Source: an uncultured Erysipelotrichaceae bacterium
Lineage (GTDB): Bacteria; Bacillota_I; Bacilli_A; Erysipelotrichales; Erysipelotrichaceae
NCBI GenBank assembly: GCA_949289855.1
Contig: CASEPS010000017.1
Span: 1 to 37,109, forward strand
Direction: 5' to 3'
Length of the DNA: 37,109 bases
Below are positions 1 through 7,431 of this stretch, one piece after another. A program made the translations under genes and the position numbers. Below the pieces are notes generated by a model that had not been told where the DNA came from, ran no database searches, and saw only the letters and a program-made list of their open reading frames with translations. Each line of letters begins with the position of its first letter. Position 1 is the stretch's first letter.

Positions 1-70
1 TCCCGAACACAGAAGTTAAGCACTCCAGCGGCGAAGATAGCCTGACGGCAAAACAAGCACGCTGCCGGGT
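1..70 (+). rRNA. rrf: 5S ribosomal RNA, 3' part
   Basis: The first bases (CCGAACACAGAAGTTAAGC...) are the conserved central block of 5S rRNA, and the sequence ends in GCTGCCGGG, which would pair with a 5' CCCGGCAGC lying outside the window. About the first 45-50 bases are missing. An intrinsic terminator follows at once, so this is the end of an rRNA operon read on the plus strand. The exact 3' end is uncertain by a few bases. Confidence 0.9.
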
Positions 71-99
71 AAAAGGAAGACAATGTCTTCCTTTTTTTT
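71..99 (+). terminator. Intrinsic terminator of the rRNA operon
   Basis: AAAAGGAAGAC and GTCTTCCTTTT pair perfectly around a short AAT centre and run into a T tract (to 99). It lies directly after the 5S rRNA. Confidence 0.9.
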
Positions 100-171
100 G
101 TTTTCCCCCTCAGCAAAATGTCACTTTGTTACAACTCTTTTCTGTTACTATTCTTTTTGAGGTGATTATTG

Positions 172-681
172 ATGAGAAGAAAAGACAGAGAGATTACAGA
201 ATTTGATGAAATGATGAAGATCATTGCCAAATGCGACACTTGCCGCCTTGCAATGAATGATGGTGAATTCCCGTACATTGTACCTTTAAACTTTGGTACA
301 GATGTCGAAGATGGTCAGTTGTACCTGTACTTTCATAGTGCAAATGATGGTACGAAGCTTGACCTTCTTACAAAGAATAACAAGGTGACATTTGAAATGG
401 ATTGTGAACACAACATTATTCTCTATGAAGAGAGAATGTCATGCACGATGGGCTATGCCAGTGTCATTGGGCATGGTATTGTTGAATTCGTGAAAGATGA
501 AGATAAGTTTGATGCATTGATGAAGTTGATGCGCCACTATCATTCTGAGGAGTTCCAGTTCAATACAGATATGATGAAGGTGACGACTGTATTCCGTGTT
601 AAAGTGAATAATATGACAGGGAAAAGAAGAAATAATATTCATCCTGAAGAAAAGTCAAAGAAACATGTCACGATGGAATGA
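172..681 (+). CDS. Pyridoxamine 5'-phosphate oxidase (PPOX)-family flavoprotein, NimA-like
   Basis: The 169-residue protein has the layout of the small PPOX/NimA-like split-barrel flavoproteins: an MRRKDREIT start, a PYIVPLNFG strand (about residues 34-42) and LYLYFHSANDGTKLDLL (about 50-66), followed by a C-terminal MTGKRR. Members bind FMN or related cofactors, and some reduce nitroimidazoles; the substrate here is unknown. A TTG sits at 169, but GAGGTG at 159-164 is 7 bases before the ATG at 172, so I take 172 as the start. The gene stands alone between the rRNA terminator and its own bidirectional terminator. The family is confident, a drug-resistance role is not. Confidence 0.85.
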   Translation: MRRKDREITEFDEMMKIIAKCDTCRLAMNDGEFPYIVPLNFGTDVEDGQLYLYFHSANDGTKLDLLTKNNKVTFEMDCEHNIILYEERMSCTMGYASVIGHGIVEFVKDEDKFDALMKLMRHYHSEEFQFNTDMMKVTTVFRVKVNNMTGKRRNNIHPEEKSKKHVTME

Positions 682-710
682 TGTGCTGAAACGTTTTGAA
701 TCGTAAAAAT

Positions 711-752
711 GGCAGTCGTTGTCACATAGGACAATGACTGCCTTTCTGTTTT
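711..752 (+). terminator. Bidirectional intrinsic terminator
   Basis: GGCAGTCGTTGTC (711-723) pairs with GACAATGACTGCC (730-742) with one G-T wobble. TTTCTGTTTT follows on the plus strand. On the minus strand the hairpin is followed by ATTTTTA. It can end both the PPOX gene and the converging small membrane-protein gene. Confidence 0.85.
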
Positions 753-783
753 CTCACGTTCTTAGTCAGGGATATGTGTACTA

Positions 784-957
784 CTATTTCTTTAGCAGCA
801 GGCTGATGATGATCATATTCTGTATCATTACAAAAATGAAACCGACGGCTACAGATAGACCAAGAGCGTTATATTTTTCTAACTCACTCATGGAAAATGA
901 AAACAGAATAAGAATCATCAGAATTGAGATGCCATAATATTTGATATACTTTGCCAT
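784..957 (-). CDS. Small membrane protein, 57 residues, unknown function
   Basis: Read on the minus strand from ATG at 957-955, the frame is open for 57 codons: MAKYIKYYGISILMILILFS..., ending in ...SLLLKK and then two consecutive stop codons. It has two hydrophobic stretches, about residues 9-22 and 33-55, separated by a short polar turn (SELEKYN) and closed by two lysines, so a two-helix hairpin membrane protein is likely. AAAGGAG lies about 8 bases upstream, a strong ribosome site. It is downstream of maf in the same direction, with 209 bases between, and ends at the bidirectional terminator. I do not recognise a family. A plus-strand frame across the same bases has no ribosome site and looks spurious. 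Confidence 0.7.
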   Translation of the reverse strand: MAKYIKYYGISILMILILFSFSMSELEKYNALGLSVAVGFIFVMIQNMIIISLLLKK

Positions 958-1166
958 ATTCAGATCTCCTTTTGTTTCATAGTTTACGGCTGGTAGTGAA
1001 TTCTCATTTGTCTTGTGTGTATATTGACTCCAAATCTACAACAATAATGAACTTATCTTTACCTTGCCATATATGTACACATATGACTTTCTCCTGTCTA
1101 TGAGGTTATGCATTGTGATTTGTCTTCGTACCTCTGCTTTCAGTATAGGGAGTATGTTTTGAAAGT

Positions 1167-1745
1167 TTATTTTTCTGTGTCAGAAACAGCGTATTCTTTT
1201 TTCAGTTGTCCATAAACTTTGCTTAGTGGCAGTCCCATGATGCTGTAATAGTCACCTTCAATATGGGTGATATATCTTCCCCCATATCCCTGGATGGCAT
1301 AAGCACCTGCTTTGTCATTGCATTCCTTTGTGGCTATATAGGTTTTGATTTCTTCATCGCTCATTGGGGAAAATGTCACTTTGGAAATGGAAACATCTGT
1401 CCATTTTTCTTCATTACTGAAGATGGCAATTCCGGTGATGACTTCATGTGTTCTTCCCTGCAGTTTTCGTAACATCGTAAACGCATGTGCATCATCTTTT
1501 GGTTTGCCGAGCACTTCATCATCGATTGTGACAATCGTGTCGCTGCCAATGACAATGGCATCCGGGTGTTTTTCAAAGATATGCTCTGCTTTCCTTGCCG
1601 CAAGATCTTTGATGGCTCCTTGCAAAGAAAGTGATGGATTGAGTGTTTCATCGATATCAGCCGGCTCTGTAATAAAGGGATAGCCGCACTTTTCAAGCAG
1701 TTCTTTTCTTCTTGGAGACTGGCTTGCAAGAATGATTTGTTTCAT
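1167..1745 (-). CDS. maf: Maf-family nucleotide pyrophosphatase
   Basis: The 192-residue protein hydrolyses non-canonical or excess nucleoside triphosphates (dTTP/UTP type in this family) to monophosphate and pyrophosphate; it is cytoplasmic and linked to septum formation in Bacillus. Visible family motifs are the N-terminal SQSPRR (8-13), GSDT with the catalytic-type Asp69, VLGKP, the GRTHEVITG strand, and a C-terminal AIQGYGG...GDYYSIMGLP. Length is normal. AAGGAGG precedes ATG at 1745. It is divergent from the nucleotidyltransferase gene, so the 95-base gap must hold both promoters. The final GDYY motif suits the dTTP/UTP subgroup, but that is inference. Confidence 0.93.
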   Translation of the reverse strand: MKQIILASQSPRRKELLEKCGYPFITEPADIDETLNPSLSLQGAIKDLAARKAEHIFEKHPDAIVIGSDTIVTIDDEVLGKPKDDAHAFTMLRKLQGRTHEVITGIAIFSNEEKWTDVSISKVTFSPMSDEEIKTYIATKECNDKAGAYAIQGYGGRYITHIEGDYYSIMGLPLSKVYGQLKKEYAVSDTEK

Positions 1746-1805
1746 GGTTGATCCTCCTTGTTGTGCACATATTGTATGACAAATTGGGAAAAACTACAGT
1801 TTGAA

Positions 1806-1814
1806 TGTTACAAT
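1806..1814 (+). promoter_or_regulatory. Extended -10 promoter element
   Basis: TGTTACAAT is an extended -10 (TGnTANAAT) 26 bases before the nucleotidyltransferase start. No clear -35 box is seen. Confidence 0.4.
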
Positions 1815-1840
1815 GAATAAGTATATGGAGGTTTTAGGAG

Positions 1841-2749
1841 ATGAATAAACCAACTCTAGTAATTCTGGCGGCAGGAATGGGCAGCCGCTATGGGGGAATG
1901 AAACAGATTGATGGTGTCGGCAGTCATGGTGAACCGATTATTGAATTCTCTATTTATGATGCTAAAGAAGCAGGTTTTGGGAAGGTTGTTCTGATTATCC
2001 GCAAAGAACATGAAGCTGCTTTCCGCAAGGCACTGACAGATAAGATTGAACCACATATGGAAGTGGAATTTGCCTACCAGGATATGTCTGATATTCCGGC
2101 AGATATTACTGTTCCTGAAGGCCGTGAAAAACCATGGGGTACAACCCATGCACTGCTTGCCTGCCGTAATATTGTCCATGAACCTTTTGCGATCATTAAT
2201 GCGGATGACTTCTATGGCAAAGATGCGTATAAGGTTATTTATGACTTTTTGACAACGGAAGTCAGTGATGGTCACTATGCAATGGTTGGTTATCCCTGCA
2301 TGAACACATTGACGGATCATGGAACTGTCACAAGAGGTATCTGTGAAAAGGATGAAAATGGCAATCTCACCCATATTGTAGAGGTGAAGGAAATTGCCAG
2401 AAAAGATGGTCATGCCATTTATAAAGATGGTGAGGAATGGAAGCCACTTGCGGACGATACACTTGTGTCCATGAATTTCTGGGGTTTCACACCAGCGGTT
2501 TTCAAGGATTGCGAGGCAATTTTTGACAACTTCATTCATACGGAAATCAAAGAGAACCCGATGAAGTGTGAACATGTTATTCCAACCGCAGTTGGTGAAC
2601 TTGTACAGAATAACAAGTGCACGGTAAAGATGCTTTCTTCCAATGACCGCTGGTTTGGTGTGACATATAAGGAAGATAAGCCGCTTGTTGTGGCACGTAT
2701 CCAGGAAATGAAGGACCTCGGTGTTTATCCGGATGTACTTTGGAAATAA
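1841..2749 (+). CDS. Sugar-phosphate-type nucleotidyltransferase
   Basis: The 302-residue protein opens with the nucleotide-binding signature of NTP transferases, LAAGMGSRYGGMKQ (residues 9-22), in which the glycine-rich loop grips the triphosphate. A metal-binding-type NADDFYG follows near residue 125, then a Rossmann-like GT-A core. It should transfer an NMP to a phosphorylated sugar or similar acceptor. The acceptor cannot be read from the sequence and no sugar pathway lies next to it. TGGAGG at 1826-1831 sits 9 bases before the ATG. The gene is single, flanked by an extended -10 element and its own terminator. The closest recognisable grouping is the uncharacterised 'nucleotidyltransferase' family related to glucose-1-phosphate and LicC-type enzymes. 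Confidence 0.82.
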   Translation: MNKPTLVILAAGMGSRYGGMKQIDGVGSHGEPIIEFSIYDAKEAGFGKVVLIIRKEHEAAFRKALTDKIEPHMEVEFAYQDMSDIPADITVPEGREKPWGTTHALLACRNIVHEPFAIINADDFYGKDAYKVIYDFLTTEVSDGHYAMVGYPCMNTLTDHGTVTRGICEKDENGNLTHIVEVKEIARKDGHAIYKDGEEWKPLADDTLVSMNFWGFTPAVFKDCEAIFDNFIHTEIKENPMKCEHVIPTAVGELVQNNKCTVKMLSSNDRWFGVTYKEDKPLVVARIQEMKDLGVYPDVLWK

Positions 2750-2772
2750 GGGTGGTTTTCCACCTTTTTTTT
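2748..2772 (+). terminator. Intrinsic terminator
   Basis: GGTGG-TTTT-CCACC, extended by AAG/TTT pairs, is followed by eight T. It ends the nucleotidyltransferase transcript. Confidence 0.75.
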
Positions 2773-2813
2773 GTTGTATTATAAAAAGCAGTTACGAATA
2801 AGAGGGTGTGAAA

Positions 2814-3662
2814 ATGATAGATGAAATCAAAGCGGTAGTCGCAGATATTGATATGACATTGACTGCCAAAGGCGGAGAACTTCCCAAGGCGACAATTGAA
2901 GCTTTCCGCGTCTTGCATGAACATGATGTTCTGCTTGGACTTGGGACGGGCCGTGAAATCAGCGACAAATTGAGAACACAGGGACGTGACTGGGGACTTG
3001 GCTTTGAATTTGACTTTGTGGTCGGTATGAATGGTGGTATGGTTCTGGACCGCTTCCATAAAGATATGTGGCAGGTTGAACTGTTAACAATACAGGAAAT
3101 GAAAGACATCCTGAACTATATGATGCCACTGATTGACAAGTACCATATTTCTGTCAATGCGGAAGGTGGTGGAAACCACAATGCGATGTATATCCAGGGA
3201 GAACTTCTCGCCTCTTCCAGACGCCATGGCTTTGACTTCGTGGACAAGACAGGGGATGTCGATGGTTTTTGTGAAAAGAGGGCATTCAAGATGCTCTTCA
3301 GAACAGAACCGGAATATGAACAGGAAATCAGGGAAACATTCCTGGCAAAGTTTGGAGACAACTTCCAGATTATCGGTACATTCCCGGGTACAGTAGAAGT
3401 CATGCACAAAGGGATCGATAAAGGTTCTGGTGTCAAGCGCTTTGCGGATGGAGTTGGCATTGATATGAAGAACATCATTGCTTTTGGTGATAATGAAAAT
3501 GACAATACGATGCTTGTGGACTGTGGCTGGGGTGTATGCCTCAAAGATGGTTCCGATGGCACAAAGGCATGTGCAGACGCAATCACCGACTATGATTGTC
3601 AAGAAGGCGGCGTTGGTCACTATCTGATCGATTACTATCTGAAGCCAAAGGGATGGATGTGA
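2814..3662 (+). CDS. HAD-superfamily phosphatase, Cof/IIB type
   Basis: This 282-residue protein belongs to the Cof-type HAD hydrolases, cytoplasmic phosphatases of sugar phosphates, FMN or similar small molecules. Motif I is VVADIDMTL, with nucleophile Asp11 and acid/base Asp13. GLGTGRE supplies motif II, KGSGVKR the motif III lysine region, and FGDNENDNTML the metal-binding acidic motif IV. A cap domain with MNGG lies between. A GTG at 2808 is possible, but AGAGGG (2801-2806) is only 1 base from it and 7 bases from the ATG at 2814, which I prefer. The next small gene starts 1 base after its stop, so the two are cotranscribed. The substrate is unknown. Confidence 0.87.
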   Translation: MIDEIKAVVADIDMTLTAKGGELPKATIEAFRVLHEHDVLLGLGTGREISDKLRTQGRDWGLGFEFDFVVGMNGGMVLDRFHKDMWQVELLTIQEMKDILNYMMPLIDKYHISVNAEGGGNHNAMYIQGELLASSRRHGFDFVDKTGDVDGFCEKRAFKMLFRTEPEYEQEIRETFLAKFGDNFQIIGTFPGTVEVMHKGIDKGSGVKRFADGVGIDMKNIIAFGDNENDNTMLVDCGWGVCLKDGSDGTKACADAITDYDCQEGGVGHYLIDYYLKPKGWM

Positions 3663-3663
3663 G

Positions 3664-3864
3664 ATGATTACGTTTCTCGACAGAGAAATTGTAGAAACAG
3701 ATGACTACGATTTCTTCCATAAGGTGGCAGAATGCCTGAAGAGAAATCATTTCGATTTCCAATATAAAGTGACCGAAGATGGCATCCGCCAGTGGCATGT
3801 TTATGTAAAAAAGAAAGAATTTGAAGAAGCAGAATACGTTTTGCATCTGGATCATGTTTTATGA
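3664..3864 (+). CDS. Small conserved-looking protein, 66 residues
   Basis: The frame begins 1 base after the HAD phosphatase stop, so its translation is probably coupled to that gene. The product is soluble and charged, with a pattern of short strand, amphipathic helix (DFFHKVAECLKRN), strand (FQYKVTED), strand (WHVYVKK) and helix (EFEEAEYVLH). This resembles the small 'putative signal-transducing' DUF2007-like fold, in which a strand is followed by a helix ending in an xxAxxxL motif, but the match is only by shape. No catalytic motif is seen. A strong terminator overlaps its stop codon. I cannot assign a function; a partner role to the phosphatase is possible. Confidence 0.7.
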   Translation: MITFLDREIVETDDYDFFHKVAECLKRNHFDFQYKVTEDGIRQWHVYVKKKEFEEAEYVLHLDHVL

Positions 3865-3889
3865 GTCTGTTCGAGTAACAGACTTTTTT
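3864..3889 (+). terminator. Intrinsic terminator
   Basis: AGTCTGTT pairs with AACAGACT around CGAGT, followed by six T. It closes the HAD and 66-residue protein unit. Confidence 0.85.
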
Positions 3890-3906
3890 GTAAAATAGGA
3901 AACATG

Positions 3907-4596
3907 ATGAAAATGAATAGACAACTTTTACAGAAAGCTTTTCTGAAAACGATACCGGTACTTGCCGGTTATATTGTGCTTGGCATGGGATTTGGCATCA
4001 TGATGAACGATGCAGGTTTTTCACTTGGTTTATCCCTTGCCATGTCTTTGTTTGTCTATGCAGGTTCCATGCAATATGCCGGGGTGTCACTGCTGGCATC
4101 GGGTGCTTCTGTTATCACTACCGCATTAATGACAGTTCTCATCAATGCCAGACACCTGTTCTATGCCCTTGCCATGGTGGTGAAATACCGTGGAGCAAAA
4201 TGGGAAAAGCCATATCTTATCTTTGCTTTGACCGATGAGACATATTCCCTTGTCTGTGATGGGGAATATCCTGAAGGGGAAGACCCCTATGCATACTGGT
4301 TTTTCATTTCCCTGTTTGATCAGTTGTACTGGGTACTTGGCACATTGCTTGGTGGGATTGTTGCAGGCAGTTTTGCCTTTGACAGCAGTGGCATTGACTT
4401 TGCCATGACAGCCCTATTTGTTTCGACATTTACAGAACAATGGCTGACAAATGAAAATCACATTCCGGCAATGACCGGGGTAGTGGTGACGGTACTATGC
4501 CGGCTGTTGTTTGGAACAGATATCTTTCTGATTCCATCGATGATCATCATCACTTCTGTCTTATTGGCTGTAAGGAGGAGGTGTGAACATGTTTGA
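3907..4596 (+). CDS. azlC: AzlC-family branched-chain amino-acid exporter subunit
   Basis: The 229-residue integral membrane protein has the AzlC features: a short cytoplasmic start, GYIVLGMGFGIMM, SLFVYAGSMQYAGVSLL, the conserved TVLINARHLFYAL and LTDETYSL, and further hydrophobic segments at the C-terminus. AzlC works with the small AzlD protein to export branched-chain amino acids or analogues such as azaleucine. ATGs at 3904 and 3907 are in frame; AGGA at 3897-3900 is 3 and 6 bases away, so 3907 is slightly better. The azlD ribosome site and start lie inside its 3' end. Only about 40 bases precede it after a terminator, leaving no room for a T-box or other long leader. Confidence 0.92.
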   Translation: MKMNRQLLQKAFLKTIPVLAGYIVLGMGFGIMMNDAGFSLGLSLAMSLFVYAGSMQYAGVSLLASGASVITTALMTVLINARHLFYALAMVVKYRGAKWEKPYLIFALTDETYSLVCDGEYPEGEDPYAYWFFISLFDQLYWVLGTLLGGIVAGSFAFDSSGIDFAMTALFVSTFTEQWLTNENHIPAMTGVVVTVLCRLLFGTDIFLIPSMIIITSVLLAVRRRCEHV

Positions 4597-4918
4597 AGAA
4601 ACCAGTGCTGTCATCCTGATTGCTGTGATGGCCATTGTGACACTTGTTCTGCGCGCCCTTCCGTTTGTCTTGTTCAACAAAGATGGAAAGATGCCATATG
4701 TGATCGTCTATCTTGGGGATGTATTGCCCATGGCAGTGATGGGCATGCTGGTGGTGTATTGCCTGAGAAATATCACATTGATGGAAAGTCCTTTTGGCAT
4801 ACCGGAAATCATTTCCTGTCTTCTTGTGGTGGTATTACAGAAATGGAAACGCAGTTCTCTGGTCAGTATTCTTGCCGGGACGATATGCTATATGGTATTG
4901 ATCCGGGTTCTCTTTTGA
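4589..4918 (+). CDS. azlD: AzlD-family small exporter subunit
   Basis: The 109-residue hydrophobic protein has about four membrane segments and the AzlD motif VTLVLRALPFVLF with GDVLPMAVMGMLVVYCL. It is the obligate partner of AzlC in amino-acid export. A GTG at 4583 is in frame, but AAGGAGGAGG (4572-4581) is ideally placed 7 bases before the ATG at 4589. It overlaps the azlC stop by 8 bases, the usual arrangement of this pair, and supports coupled translation at a fixed ratio. Confidence 0.9.
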   Translation: MFEETSAVILIAVMAIVTLVLRALPFVLFNKDGKMPYVIVYLGDVLPMAVMGMLVVYCLRNITLMESPFGIPEIISCLLVVVLQKWKRSSLVSILAGTICYMVLIRVLF

Positions 4919-4928
4919 AAAAAGCATA

Positions 4929-4937
4929 TGGTATACT
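4929..4937 (+). promoter_or_regulatory. Extended -10 promoter element for cdaA
   Basis: TGGTATACT fits an extended -10 box 33 bases upstream of the cdaA start, with no good -35. Readthrough from azlCD is also possible, as no terminator lies between. Confidence 0.4.
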
Positions 4938-4970
4938 TTTCATGTATTGACTTGAAGGGGGCGATCCCAT

Positions 4971-6083
4971 TTGACAGGATTTAATTTCACATTGACACTT
5001 GAGAACATTCGCAGCATTTCCATGATGCTGCTGGATATTTTTATTGTCTGGCTCGTATTGTACTATGTGTTGCGCCTTGTCCGGGTCAATTCCAAAACAA
5101 GTCAGATCTTCAAAGGTATATTGTTCGTCATCATCATTGATGCGCTTTCCAAGTTTCTTGGACTGCGCACACTTGCTTATTTTGCGGACATGTTTATCAA
5201 CTGGGGTTTCCTTGCCCTGATTATTATCTTCCAGCCGGAAATACGTACGATTCTGGAAAAACTTGGCAAAACGAACCTCTTTGGCAGCCGCATTTCCATG
5301 AGTAAGGATGAATCGGAAAATCTTGTCGACCAGATTGTGACCGCGATGATGCTTTTGAGCAAAGACAAGACGGGAGCTCTCATTTCCATTGAACGCACGC
5401 CACAATCCATGGATGAATATGTTGCCAGCGGTACCCGCATCAATGCGGATGTGACCGCAGAGTTATTGACGAGTATATTTGTGACAACAACACCATTACA
5501 TGATGGTGCAGTGATTATACAGGATGGAAAGATTGCCTGTGCCAGTGCATACTTTCCGCCAACCAGTATGGACCTGCCAGGCCGTTATGGTGCCCGCCAC
5601 AGAGCAGCGGTTGGCATTTCTGAGGTCACAGATGCAGTGACGATCATCGTTTCGGAAGAAACAGGCAGAATTTCGATTACTGAGGGTGGACAAATCCGTA
5701 CGGTAGATGAAAAACAATTGCGGGAATATCTGCTGCAGGTATTCAGCAGTGAGGCTGAGGAAGAAGAGGAAGAGAGTACCGGAACTTCTTTTCTGGAAAG
5801 GCTTTTTGCGCCGCGTGATACAAATAAGAACAAGGAAAATGTGCTCAGAAGAAGGAAGTGGTTTGCTTCTTCCGATGACGGGGAAAGCGAGAAGATGGAA
5901 GAACTGGAAAAGGAAGCTTCACGCATCAAACTGCCCCAGAACCATAAACATGAGCGGCCAAAGCCAAGTTACCCTGAGCGCAGCAGTCATGTGCGTATTT
6001 CTCCAGTAGAAGTGACAACTGGTAAAACAGATGAGGTGCACGAGGAAGGAGGTGACGGACATGAAAAAGAAGACAAAGCATGA
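4971..6083 (+). CDS. cdaA: Diadenylate cyclase CdaA with a long charged C-terminal tail
   Basis: CdaA makes cyclic di-AMP from two ATP at the membrane; the messenger controls potassium, osmotic balance and cell-wall homeostasis. Three hydrophobic segments (about 18-38, 47-65, 75-88) precede the DAC domain. DGA (178-180) and RHR (209-211) are the catalytic and nucleotide-binding signatures. The start is TTG at 4971 after GAAGGGGG: the next in-frame ATG would cut into the first membrane helix, whereas this start matches the normal family N-terminus. After the domain ends near residue 260 there is an unusual tail of about 110 residues, first acidic (EAEEEEEE), then mixed-charge, and probably disordered. 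The Bacillus protein stops at about 273 residues. The cdaR start lies inside its 3' end. Confidence 0.95.
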   Translation: MTGFNFTLTLENIRSISMMLLDIFIVWLVLYYVLRLVRVNSKTSQIFKGILFVIIIDALSKFLGLRTLAYFADMFINWGFLALIIIFQPEIRTILEKLGKTNLFGSRISMSKDESENLVDQIVTAMMLLSKDKTGALISIERTPQSMDEYVASGTRINADVTAELLTSIFVTTTPLHDGAVIIQDGKIACASAYFPPTSMDLPGRYGARHRAAVGISEVTDAVTIIVSEETGRISITEGGQIRTVDEKQLREYLLQVFSSEAEEEEEESTGTSFLERLFAPRDTNKNKENVLRRRKWFASSDDGESEKMEELEKEASRIKLPQNHKHERPKPSYPERSSHVRISPVEVTTGKTDEVHEEGGDGHEKEDKA

Positions 6084-7431
6084 TCGGGCAGAAATTGCCG
6101 AGAGTATTGTCCGTCAGTCCAAAAAGGTAGCCCGTTCTTATGCCCGCTTTGAAAATGCTTTGTTCAAAGTGGTGATGGTGTTTTCTTCCTTTATTGACAA
6201 GATTCTGTTTAACCGCCACTACAGCAAGGTTGTAGCACTTGTGCTTGCCTTATTGATGTATATGACCGTCAATGCCGGTTCTATGTTACAGTTATCGTCC
6301 GGTATTACTTCAAGCAAATCCGCTTCTGGTGTGCCGGTAACCGTATTGTACAATGATGAAACATTTGAACTCTCCGGTATGCCGGACAGTGTTGATGTGA
6401 CATTCACCGGAGATGCGACAAGTGTGACAAGTGCAGCCAATGCGGATGGCAGAATTGTTGCGGATCTTGAAGGTCTTACCGAAGGTACGCATAATGTGCG
6501 CCTTACCGCAGATGGCTATGGCAACAATGTGGATATCAAGATTGATCCAAGCAATGTGACAGTGACATTGAAGGAAAAGACAACCCGGCAGTTTGATCTT
6601 TCCTATGACCTTGTCAACCAGGATGAAATGGAAGATATTTATTCTGTCGGTATGCCGGAATTTGAATACAGCCGCATCAATGTCCGTGCTTCCAGCGACA
6701 AGCTTGACAGTATTGCCTTTGTCAAGGCACTGATCGATGTGAGTGGTCAGACCTCTGATTTTGAACAGGATGCAGGTCTAGTTGCCTATGACGCCAATGG
6801 ACAGGTGGTCGATGCGACCATCATACCGGATACCGTTCATGTCAAAGTGCCGGTATCTTCACCAAGTAAAATGGTGGCAATTCATGTGGAAGTGACAGGT
6901 GAAATGGCAGAAGACCAGGCAATAGAATCCATCTCCATGGATCAGGAGAGTGCAACACTCTATGGACCAGAAGATATTCTTTCGTCCATTGAATATGTGA
7001 CGGTCACCCTGGATGCGTCCAGTATTACAAAAGATTCTACAATTCTGAGACCAGTCACATTGCCGGCGGGTGTCTCTTCTTCCAGTGTCAGCCAGGTAAC
7101 CCTCAGTGTAAGGCTTGGTGAAAGAACAAGCCGCACGATCAGTGATGTACCGATTACCTATCGTAACAATACGAATAACTACCGGGCAACCCAGGCTGAA
7201 AACAAGACGACGACTTCCGTGACAGTGTATGGAACAGAGAACAATATCAAAGATATAACAGCAGATGATATTACCGTTTATATTGATATGCAGAATGCAC
7301 AACCAGGTTCATCCGTATTTGCACTGCAGGTGGAACAGCCAACAGATGGTCTTGTGCGTTATGAACTGGATGAAACGGAATATCAGTTGAATATTATTGG
7401 TGAAACAACAGGAGGAGAAACCAATGGGTAA
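6061..7431 (+). CDS. cdaR: CdaR, YbbR-repeat regulator of CdaA
   Basis: The 456-residue protein has a basic N-terminal region of about 60 residues, one transmembrane helix (VVALVLALLMYMTVNAG), then an extracellular part built of repeated YbbR-type beta units. It modulates CdaA from outside the membrane. An upstream ATG at 6031 is in frame, but AAGGAGG at 6046-6052 lies 8 bases before the ATG at 6061, which is therefore preferred. It overlaps the end of cdaA by 23 bases and the start of glmM by 8 bases. This order, cdaA-cdaR-glmM, is the standard c-di-AMP and cell-wall operon of Bacillota. The repeats are low in strict sequence identity, so their exact number was not counted. Confidence 0.93.
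   Translation: MKKKTKHDRAEIAESIVRQSKKVARSYARFENALFKVVMVFSSFIDKILFNRHYSKVVALVLALLMYMTVNAGSMLQLSSGITSSKSASGVPVTVLYNDETFELSGMPDSVDVTFTGDATSVTSAANADGRIVADLEGLTEGTHNVRLTADGYGNNVDIKIDPSNVTVTLKEKTTRQFDLSYDLVNQDEMEDIYSVGMPEFEYSRINVRASSDKLDSIAFVKALIDVSGQTSDFEQDAGLVAYDANGQVVDATIIPDTVHVKVPVSSPSKMVAIHVEVTGEMAEDQAIESISMDQESATLYGPEDILSSIEYVTVTLDASSITKDSTILRPVTLPAGVSSSSVSQVTLSVRLGERTSRTISDVPITYRNNTNNYRATQAENKTTTSVTVYGTENNIKDITADDITVYIDMQNAQPGSSVFALQVEQPTDGLVRYELDETEYQLNIIGETTGGETNG

Noticed and set aside
719-937. Plus-strand 72-codon frame beginning MSHRTMTAF
   Set aside because: It starts inside the terminator hairpin, has no ribosome site, and the minus strand of the same bases holds a better small gene with AAAGGAG.
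3865-3906. Riboswitch or T-box before azlC
   Set aside because: Only about 20 bases lie between the upstream terminator and the start, which is too short for any such leader.
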